From: Cyanophora paradoxa
Lineage: Eukaryota; Glaucocystophyceae; Cyanophorales; Cyanophoraceae
Length of the DNA: 64,000 nt
Direction of reading: 5' to 3'
NCBI GenBank assembly: GCA_004431415.1
Contig: QPMI01000017.1
Coordinates: 124,001 to 188,000 of the forward strand
The position numbers and the translations under genes are program-made. How positions within the stretch are numbered: the stretch's first letter is position 1; the number at the start of each line of letters is the position of its first letter. The notes under the pieces were generated by a model. It did not search any database and had not been told where the DNA came from. It saw only the letters and a program-made list of their open reading frames with translations. This document shows, one piece after another, positions 56,185-64,000 of the stretch.

Positions 56185-56722
56185 ATGGCGGCATCGCGGC
56201 AATTCTTCTGCTGCACAAGATGTGGCACGTACCTAGACATCGGTCTCTCTGGATCCCCGGTGCCGGTAGAACGCTGCAGAAGATGCAAGAATTCGAACTT
56301 AGACTTCACCGCCGTCACGCTTCACACCGACCGCAAACTCGAGGAGAAGGCTGCTGAAGCTGCAGAAAAGCGGCTGCCGCGGTTCAGAAGCCCCTCGACG
56401 CCCTGAGGAGCGACATCGTCGCGGACTATCGCGCCCTTTATGAGCGCTGCTGCCTTGGCGGCGAGGCGGAGGCGCTTGGCGTCTCCGCGGACGTCTCACT
56501 CTCCTCGCGCGACGACGGTTCGCGATTTAATTTAATTAATATTTGACATTCGAATTCCAGACTGCGCGATTTCCCAATTTTCCGGCTCCGCATGAGCGAT
56601 TTTCCGCACGCGCTTGCGCAGCCGCGGATGACCGCGAAGATGGCGGGGATGGTCGGCGAAAGAAGAAGGCAAAGTTGCAAAAGGCGATAATCCGGATCCT
56701 GGCGCACTCCTTCATTCTAAAG
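56185..56722 (+). pseudogene. Broken paralogue of the BTB/POZ gene
   Basis: The ATG at 56185 opens a frame with CTRC and CRRC pairs, like the N-terminus of the gene at 40057. It shifts frame near 56365 relative to that gene and stops at 56404-56406, although the downstream DNA (56380-56520) stays closely similar to 40289-40430. A BTB-start exon equivalent (LAHSFILK, near 56700) is followed by no recognisable later exons. Probably a truncated duplicate; expression as a short zinc-ribbon protein cannot be excluded. Confidence 0.65.
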
Positions 56723-56739
56723 GTCGCGCTAATATTAAT

Positions 56740-57240
56740 TCATTTGCGCCCATATTGCAAGGGGGGAAAGAAGACCGCAGGTCTTCCCCCCTTGCTTCCC
56801 GTTCCCTCGCTTCAGCCAAAATTTCTTCTATGAGGCCGTTTTCGAGGTCCAGTTTGCAACGCGGGAAAAAAATGAGCCGAAATTCGGTTGCAGCGACACG
56901 TGTTTGTCGCTGCGGCCGTCCATGCAAAAAAAGGTTTTCGAGGGCGAAGACCAGTTTTCCTTGACTTGAAGCCTGGAAACCAACTTCTCTCTCATTCCGG
57001 TCTTCGAATTCCTTCCGCGGTTCTGCATGGAACCAGTTCTCCCTATAGCTAGCTGTCTCCTGTAGATTTCGGCTTCCTCGCAGTGCGTTGCGTACGCCTT
57101 GCTCTTCGTTGCGCGGTTCTGCATGGAACCACTTCTCCCTAGCTGTCTTGCTCGATCTCCTCTAGATTTCCACTTTCTCGCACTGCGCCGCGTACGCCGC
57201 ACGGAATTTCTTAAAAATTCTCCCTAGCTGTCAAAAAATG
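56740..57240. repeat. Spacer with ~115-bp tandem duplication
   Basis: The block from GCGGTTCTGCATGGAACCA (57018) to CGTACGCC recurs directly, beginning again near 57112, with about 85% similarity by eye. No gene is recognised in the rest. Confidence 0.6.
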
Positions 57241-57649
57241 AGAGTACCCCCATCAGGGTGGGCCCGCCCTCTTTGCCACCCTCAACCCCCAAACCCACCC
57301 CTCACTCACCCACTCCAGCGCCTTCCCAGCCCTCATTCTTTCCCACTCTCTCGCTACGTCTACCGCCCTTCTCTCCCTCTGGTCTACCTCCCCTTCCATC
57401 CAGCAACCACTAGGTAGTATCTAGTGTCTAGGTCGATCGATATTGCAAAACGATATAGCAGTGAATTGAGGCGGGAGCGTCAGCCAGAAGGCTTCCTGCT
57501 CTTCGAGCCCCAAACGCGCCGGTCTTTGAATCACCAACGGGTCACCGCAATTGAGGTTTCTCTTATTTTGTCTTAAAGAGATCCCTTTCCAATATTGCTA
57601 TGTGAAGTTGCGTTTGGAACAAGCAAAAAAATTGTGATATATACTTCCA

Positions 57650-60600
57650 ATGGACGTTACCCAAAATAATGCAGCGACTCGGCGCTTCCGGTTGGCCAGA
57701 ATCAAAGACCAGATCGAAGCGCTCGCGATTTCATTGTATAATCGACGCGTCATACATGGAGCTTTCAAAAATAAATTGATTAGAATTTCAGCACAAGGGT
57801 CGAGAACACGGTTTGCAACTTTGGAAAAGTACGCTTCACTTTTGAACGAACTTGCAAGACTTCCTAGGTCAGCGCGTCCTGTGTCAGGTCGTCGACTAGA
57901 GCTAGCGATTGCTGAGGGCCAGGCCGACATTGTTCGAGGGTTCTCAGAATTACCTGAGGTTGACGGTGGAGATGATGTTCAAATCAATGACAGCAATACG
58001 ACTACAGCGCTTGACGGGCGATATGCGGAGTGGAAATACCAATTGCCTCGCGGTTCTGGCCGCGTAACCTCGATGCAAGCCCGATTTGAGAACAACGAAC
58101 TTTTCAAACAGAACGCAATAGCATTCGTTAGCGCCCAGGTAAATCTTGCAGAGGCGGTAAGAATGGGCATTGCACTACAAATCTCTGGATTAGCGGTATA
58201 CAGAAAGCCAGAGACTGATACAACAATTGCAATCATTATTGAGCATCGTCGTTTCGATCGCATCGAGCCAGGGGCAAGCATCGAGACTGCTCTGCGCTCA
58301 CAGCTGGAAGAACTAGACATTCTTGCGACAGAGAAAAGCAGGGATTCCTCAGTTTTCGACACATGGATACATCTGGTCTTTAAAACTGTGCGATACTTCC
58401 GCCGCATGGGTGGTCGTGGACGTAGGTTCATACTCCCGCGGTGGCTTGTGGAGAAGCAGGCACTCATCAATATCGATGCTCCGAACAATGAATGCTTCAA
58501 GTATGCTGTACTTGCAGCTCAGCACGCGCTACGACCGGGCCAGGATTCACGCAGTGCTTGTCATTATCGACCGTATGAGAGCTCTTTAGACTGCACTATG
58601 CTCACATTTCCCACCCGCTAGATTCAAAGGTTTTCAAAAAGTTCGAGCAGGCTAACAACGTAAACCTATGTATTTATACGACAGCATTAGATGAACAGGA
58701 CATTGTACCAATCCATATCAGCGCAGCAAAAGACGCAATACCAATCTTGTATGTACCTGCAGGCAGCGACAATGATGTAGGGCATTATCTCTGGATCAAG
58801 AACATCTCACGTCTGTTTGGAAAACATGATTCTCCCGCCAAACACTATTGTCTTGCGTGTCAAACAGGTTTTAGCTCAGGTGCTGCGTTTGAGAATCATC
58901 TTAAATATGACCGTTGCCTCGATCGAGACGAGCATGCGAGAGATGTTCTGCCTAGAAAAGGAGCCCACATCCAGAAGTTTATTAACTATGAGTACTCAAT
59001 CCGGCAACGTCTGGTCGGATATGCTGATTCAGAGACGATTACAATGCCGATTCCCTGCATTAGTGGAAAGACCGAAAAGAAAGGTGTGCATGTGATTGCT
59101 TCAGTCGGCTGTCTGGTTGTATCTTCGAAAGGTGAACAATTTTGTTTCAAATACATGGGTTCGGAGAGCGAGGACTGCGCTGAGAAGTTCGTGCAATGGT
59201 TGGACGAAATGGAACCACAATTTCGAGAGCTCTTGCGAGAGACTGCACCAATCCAGATGACTCAGGAAGAGGAGCAGCGTTTTCAAACGAGGACCGAGTG
59301 CTACATGTGCACGGACACGTTCAAGGATGCGAAAGACAAGCACCGCGATCACTGCCACGATTCTGGACGATACCTCGGGGCCGCCTGCAGAGCGTGCAAT
59401 CGGCGTCGCGCAAAGGCAGCAGCCGTTCCAATATTCTGGCACAATGGTCGAGGATTTGACTTCCACCTGCTCGTGCGCGCTCTAGCATCTGGCTATAATC
59501 GCCGTTTAGCAGTTTGGAAGGAGTTTCAAGCACATGTCGAAAGCGAGTTTGAAAGCAAGTACGGTGGACGTGAGATGACCCCAGAGCAGAAAAAGAAGGT
59601 GAAGAAGGGGCTCGAACGCCGGCTCCGCCCGCAGAGTCTCCTTTCGATAAAATTCGATCAGTTCTTTCAGAATAGCGAGCGAATTTCGCAGTTCAAGTAT
59701 GGAATTTACGTTCTACGCGACTCGGCTCAGCACTTGAATGCAAGCTTGGACGAACTAGCAAAGGCTCTGCCCGCGGAAAAGAAGAAGATCACGCGCTCGC
59801 TGCATCTGGACGAGACTCAGTTCAAGCTGATGACAGGCAAAGGCATTTACCCTTATGATTACATGACGAGCTGGGCTCGCTTTCAAGAGACTAAACTACC
59901 TGCACGTCGTTATTTCAAAAATCAGCTTAAACAGAAGAAATGCTCGAAAGATGAGTACGCACATGCCAAGGATGTTTGGCGAGAGCTCGGCTGCAGAATG
60001 CTATCAGACTATACAATGGAGTATATGATGACAGATATCACGTTACTAGCGGACGTGTTCGAAAACTATCGCGATACGTGTATTGAAACGTATGGCCTAG
60101 ATCCTAGCTATTTTATGTCATCGCCGGGATTTGCTTGGCAGGCAGCACTTAAGCACACTGGAGTGAAGCTCGAGCTCTTTCACGAGGGACAGCAGGATAT
60201 GCACAGATTTATAGAATCGGGGATCAGGGGCGGAATCTCAATGATCTCAAAACGCTACGCACAAGCTGAGAACAAATATTTGAGCATAAAGTTCAACAAA
60301 TACACCCACGCTGTTGAGCCTACAGTCTCACAGTCTACATGCATGTCTAACTACTACCGAACACACAAGGAATCGTGGCTCATGTACCTCGATGCAAACA
60401 ACTTGTACGGCGTCGCAATGAAGCGCAAGCTACCCACAGGAGATTTCCGCTGGGATAAACTAGATCAAGACGTCGATGTAATGCAATACGTTGCAAGCCT
60501 TGACGCGGATGGAGCTCGTGGCTATGCTCTCGAAGTCGATATGTACATGCCTGAGCATCTCCACGACGAGTTCTCAGACTATCCGCTGGCCCCTGAACGG

Positions 60601-61706
60601 ATGTGTGTGTCCAAGGAACACCTATCAAAGCGACAACAGGATATGATTAACGACGAGAAGCTTACCTCAGTTGAACGAACTCCAAAGCTCGTTCCGAATC
60701 TGCTTCCAAAAAAGAATTATGTTGTTGATGGACGCTTGCTTCAGCTCTATACGTCACTGGGAATGATAGTAACCAACATCCATCGGGTCCTATCGTACGA
60801 ACAAAGCGCATGGCTAGGGCGTTTCATAGATCTCAATACTCAAAAACGTAAAGAATCGCAGTTCACATACCAGAAGGACCTTTACAAGTTGATGAACAAC
60901 AGTGTCTTCGGAAAGACGATGGAGAACGTGAGAAAGCACTGCTTTTCAGAGCTTGTGACTTCGGGAGACCGTCTGGTGAAGATCAACAGCGAACCAAATC
61001 GGTTGAAGCAGGTGGTGATGTACGAAGAGAACCTTGTATTCGTTTCCAAGCGCAAAAGTGAGTACAATCTGAACAAACCTATCTACTGCGGGTTCGTCAT
61101 CCTCGAACTTTCCAAGCTGCACATGTACCGCTTTTACTACCAGGTGCTCAAGCCGCTTTGGGGCCAGCGGCTGACACTATTAGGTACGGATACTGACAGT
61201 CTCATCATCGAGGTTCGCACCAAAGATATCTATGCTGATTTACGCTCAATCAAGCATGAGCTGGATGTTAGCGACTACCCAGAGACACATCGATTCTTCG
61301 ATGGCATGACAGCCGATGAGGTTCGAGCTCTACGATCGATGGGGAAAACTCCGGGATTATTCAAGGATGAGCTCCATGGTCTGCAAATGACAGAGTGGAT
61401 CGCTAACCGGCCGAAATCTTACTATTATTCGCGTGAAGATTGCACGGACAAGCAGGTATGCAAGGGTATTCAAAAGACGTACTACAACAGACTCACAAGG
61501 GATGTATTCCTCCGGTGCGTCTGTCCTAAAGAGGGAGAAAAGCAATCGTATGACATCAAAGGAATTCTCGGTTTCCGCTCGAAACAACATGAGATTTATT
61601 TACAACGAACCTCGCGCCAGGCTCTCCATCCCTTGATACCAAACGCTTCCTCGAGACTGACGGGATCAACACCCGAGCGATTGGCCATTATAAAAATCGC
61701 GCCTGA
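57650..61706 (+). CDS. polB: Polinton-type protein-primed family B DNA polymerase, two frameshifts
   Basis: The first frame (57650-58621) ends in the conserved ILPRWLVEKQALINID / NECFKYAVLAA / HYRPYESSL region that precedes the exonuclease in Polinton polymerases. The protein continues one base out of frame from about 58617 (LDSKVFKKFEQANNVN, HYLWIKNISRL). Exo I is YADSET, Exo II HNGRGFDFHLL and Exo III YMMTDITLLADVF. A zinc/HNH-like block (CYMC...DHCHDSGRYLGAACRACN) sits between. Polymerase motif A is YLDANNLYG, B is KLMNNSVFGKTMEN and C is LGTDTDSLII. A second one-base shift near 61610 restores the usual end (DTKRFLETDGINTRAIGHYK, TGA 61704-61706). All catalytic Asp/Glu residues are present. 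The element replicates its own DNA with this enzyme; the frameshifts suggest recent decay or sequencing error. Confidence 0.85.
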
Positions 61707-61715
61707 TTTACAACG

Positions 61716-62708
61716 ATGTACCAGATTACTGCGCCACCGGGTGCGTGGCAAATTGACGTGCTGTTCATTGGGAGATTTCGCCTGTTCGCAGCGGTCGAGA
61801 TTGCAACCCGTTTCGCTGTGGTACGTAAGCTCGAGACTTTTAAGCAGCTTCCAAAAATGATCGAGCAGCTACCTGGAATATGGGGCTTTTCAGGAGACAA
61901 CGGCTTCAACACAGCGGCAATTCGGGAAATGGCTGAAGAGAACTCGTTGAAAATGCATACTGATGTGGCTAAGGATGATCACATTTCAAAAGGCTCCAAG
62001 CTGGGAATTATCGACAGGTTCGCGAGGACATTGCGAGCACTGATTCAGACTGATACAGAAGCTCGTGGCTCCCCGCATTTCCTCTCACGTTTGCCGGCAA
62101 TTGTCAAGGCGTACAATGAAACAGCCCACAGCTCTTTCGGCGGGGAGCACTCACCGAAGTGGATGCGGGAAAATACACAGGTAGCCGAGCAGCTGCATCA
62201 AGTTAGACAGCGACAGAACGATATTGAACGAGACAATTCGAACATACCGCGCACAGGGACCGAAGTGCAAGTTCTCGAGCCGAAGCCAAGCGTTTTTGCG
62301 AAGGGAACCACAAAGCCAAGCAAGGAGACGTACATAGTTGCTGGCGCTGATAAGAACCGTGTTCGACTCGTTACGAAACAGGGTGTGGAAATTTCTAGAC
62401 GTGTTAAACCATCGGAAATACGTCAACCGCGTGAGCTTGCACCTCAAACACGAATCGAAAAAGAAGAAGTGCAAATGCGACAGCAGAGACGATTGAGACG
62501 TGAGGGTTTGATCGAAACGAAAAAATACAGCGGCCAAAGCCGGCAGTATCGAGAGCTCAAGAAGCTTGAGATTGCAGGGGAGCCAAAGCTACGAGCAGGT
62601 GCTAAAGCTGCATCACCTCGAGCTCTACAGAAGCTCCGCTCTTCGCAAAAAAAATGTAAATTGGGCATACTGCCCCACGAAATTATATATGGTAATAAAA
62701 TCGAATAA
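61716..62708 (+). CDS. Retroviral-like integrase of the Polinton element
   Basis: 330 residues starting 10 bp after the polymerase stop, on the same strand. The core reads WQIDVLFIGRF (first Asp), GFSGDNGFNTAAIREMAEEN (second Asp) and GIIDRFARTLRALI, where Polinton integrases normally have the catalytic Glu (ERFNRTL): here it is Asp, a DDD variant. KAYNETAHSSFGGEHSPKWM fits the end of the rve core, and a C-terminal SH3-like stretch (FAKGTTKPSKETYIV) and a basic tail follow. The N-terminal zinc-binding domain is missing; the frame begins almost at the first catalytic Asp, so the gene may be 5'-truncated. It would insert the element's ends into host DNA if active. Confidence 0.8.
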   Translation: MYQITAPPGAWQIDVLFIGRFRLFAAVEIATRFAVVRKLETFKQLPKMIEQLPGIWGFSGDNGFNTAAIREMAEENSLKMHTDVAKDDHISKGSKLGIIDRFARTLRALIQTDTEARGSPHFLSRLPAIVKAYNETAHSSFGGEHSPKWMRENTQVAEQLHQVRQRQNDIERDNSNIPRTGTEVQVLEPKPSVFAKGTTKPSKETYIVAGADKNRVRLVTKQGVEISRRVKPSEIRQPRELAPQTRIEKEEVQMRQQRRLRREGLIETKKYSGQSRQYRELKKLEIAGEPKLRAGAKAASPRALQKLRSSQKKCKLGILPHEIIYGNKIE

Positions 62709-63673
62709 ACTTTAAACTTTTCGATATTCCACAAACGTTTCGACAAAACCAAATCAAAAACAAACCATTCACAGTAACCACACAAAACAAAACGTAAAAT
62801 CTCAGTAAGCCTCAGTAACAACTTAAAACCTCTCATTTTTTACTGTATTTTTTGAACGCTTTTTTACTGTATTTTCTACACTAGAAATGACGATAGAAAC
62901 GACAATAAAAACAATAGAATTTAAATTGTTTTTTAATCGTATATATGTCAATATATCAATGTAGTATATATGATATATATCATGCAAAATCGATTTATAG
63001 TCATACCTATAACATATCGATTTGTGTATATGTGATATATATATATATGACGTCATAATGACGATACATATGTATATGATATATATGACATACCACGTGA
63101 CTCGGGAGATCATGACGATCACGGCGATGTGTTCATTATCATATGCATGACTTGGACCAATCAGCTATCGATGACTCTTCTGTGGCTCACAGGTGGCTCA
63201 TCGATAGATCAATGGGTCTTATCACATCATCGGTGGCTCATCGATAGATCAATAGGTCTTATCATATCATAGGTGGCTCATCGATGGATCAATGGGTCAT
63301 ACAACATTATCGATCTCGGATCGATAGATGAATGGTTCAATATTTATCAATGGTTGAGTTTCGTAGTATATACTCGTAGTATAAACTTGTAGTATAATTC
63401 CATAGTATAAATCCATAGTATATACTCGTAGTTGATACTCGTCGTAGAAACCCGGGAATAACTTGAACCGGGGTATATATTTGTTCGACATTTCGTCGAA
63501 ATTTCGGTAAATCGATTATCGGCATCTTCAAACGCTTGTATCTCACCACCAGATGGTCAACTCGCAACGTTTTGCATAGCGTTTTGAAGCGCTTGTTAAG
63601 CTCTACACAACTACGTAATCATCGTATTATTTCAAGCTACCTTGTCATACAATATTTCTCACAAATCGTCCTT
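62709..63673. repeat. AT-rich spacer with tandem repeats
   Basis: Positions 62930-63090 are rich in ATATAT palindromes. Positions 63190-63310 hold about three copies of a 40-41-bp unit containing GGTGGCTCATCGATAGATCA. Positions 63363-63435 hold a degenerate short repeat of the type ATAGTATA(A/T)ACTCGTAG. No gene is recognised. This gap separates convergent coding directions within the element. Confidence 0.7.
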
Positions 63674-64000
63674 TCACACACTGATTGTGGTCATTTCTCG
63701 TTGGATCCGAGCCATCTGACCCCTTTTAATTGCTTTTCTCTTCACAAATTTCTTAAAGCCCTTCATATCATCATCAGTTAGTACTGCTCTATCAGTATAG
63801 GTCTTGATATCATAACCTTGCAGGCTCGCTATGACAGTTTGATAATTATAGCCCCATAGTCTATGCAATTCCTTGTAGGTCTTCTTATCCATTCCACCAT
63901 TGTACTCATCAAAGGCGCAATTGAACTCTTTTTCGTTCCCAAGAATATTGAAAAAGACTACGAACTCAACATTTCGACGAATCGTAGTAGAAATAGAGCA
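63674..64000 (-). CDS. C-terminal part of a probable FtsK/HerA-type packaging ATPase (partial)
   Basis: The minus-strand frame is open from the window edge to the stop at 63676-63674. It reads STTIRRNVEFVVFFN, a segment FNCAFDEYNGGMDKKTYKEL, HRLWGYNYQTVIA and a basic tail (GFKKFVKRKAIKRG). The IRRN-type arginine block followed by a hydrophobic strand and the (Y)xGGMxKxxF-like helix resembles the end of A32-type packaging ATPases found in Polintons. The Walker motifs would lie beyond the window, so the call rests on the tail alone; it could be another element protein. Confidence 0.5.
   Translation of the reverse strand, partial: CSISTTIRRNVEFVVFFNILGNEKEFNCAFDEYNGGMDKKTYKELHRLWGYNYQTVIASLQGYDIKTYTDRAVLTDDDMKGFKKFVKRKAIKRGQMARIQREMTTISV

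Larger units (their letters stand above)
57241..64000. mobile_element. Polinton/Maverick-type element, left part
   Basis: GC content drops, introns and palindrome-dense spacers vanish, and three genes typical of Polintons follow: protein-primed polB, integrase and, at the edge, a probable packaging ATPase. The left terminus is not proven. A sequence starting AGAGTACCCCCATCAGGG at about 57241 is a candidate, because Polinton ends usually begin AG, but the partner inverted repeat lies beyond the window. Confidence 0.75.

Noticed and set aside
57241-57430. C-rich tract as coding
   Set aside because: Pro/Leu/Ser low-complexity reading only; better explained as an element terminus or spacer.
62930-63110. 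Replication origin from AT-rich ATATAT repeats
   Set aside because: AT-richness alone is not evidence for an origin; no other signal was seen.

Overview
The window is nuclear DNA of a eukaryote. Its genes are GC-rich, split by many short introns (mostly about 45-100 nt), and several encode eukaryote-only proteins: a BLD10/CEP135 basal-body protein, a protein kinase, a BTB/POZ protein and a selenoprotein with a SECIS element. A GC-rich, intron-dense, flagellated single-celled alga or protist fits best; I cannot name the species. Host introns mostly begin GTGCG or GTCCGC, end GCGCAG or similar, and carry a CTGAC/CTCAC-like box near the 3' end. A few introns seem to use a GC donor. Exon joins given below come from my own reading of splice sites and were accepted only where the reading frame closed.

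Layout. 1-3 kb: repeats (an inverted-repeat arm, a three-copy 160-bp tandem repeat, a T-rich tract ending in a UUCG hairpin and A10). 3.6-5.5 kb: a four-exon gene of unknown role (+). 5.8-6.4 kb: a selenoprotein W-like gene (-) with an in-frame TGA and a SECIS element. 7-12 kb: one or two low-complexity intron-rich genes (+). 12.8-14.1 kb: an alpha/beta-hydrolase-like gene without its catalytic residues (-). 15.0-21.5 kb: a compact block of three four-helix membrane proteins and one CAP-domain protein, arranged head-to-head and tail-to-tail. 22.2-23.5 kb: a HAD-like gene lacking the nucleophile (+). 24.1-29.0 kb: BLD10/CEP135 (+). 29.6-31.5 kb: a kinase (-). 32-37.7 kb: repeats, a small acidic gene, a hAT transposase remnant and a MITE.

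37.7-56.7 kb is a degenerate tandem segmental duplication with the unit [BLD10 3' fragment - BTB gene]. The first unit has an apparently intact BTB gene. The second unit is split by a 13.6-kb LTR-bounded element (42126-55721) with 281-bp LTRs that look identical and an AAGGG target duplication. That element has no recognisable reverse transcriptase, so it looks non-autonomous; it holds a retroelement-like zinc-finger ORF and a palindrome-rich interior.

From about 57.2 kb to the end, base composition falls and a Polinton/Maverick-type element begins: a protein-primed family B DNA polymerase with two frameshifts, a retroviral-like integrase and, at the edge, the C-terminal part of a probable packaging ATPase. 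Its right end lies outside the window. Non-coding DNA throughout is unusually rich in short perfect palindromes.
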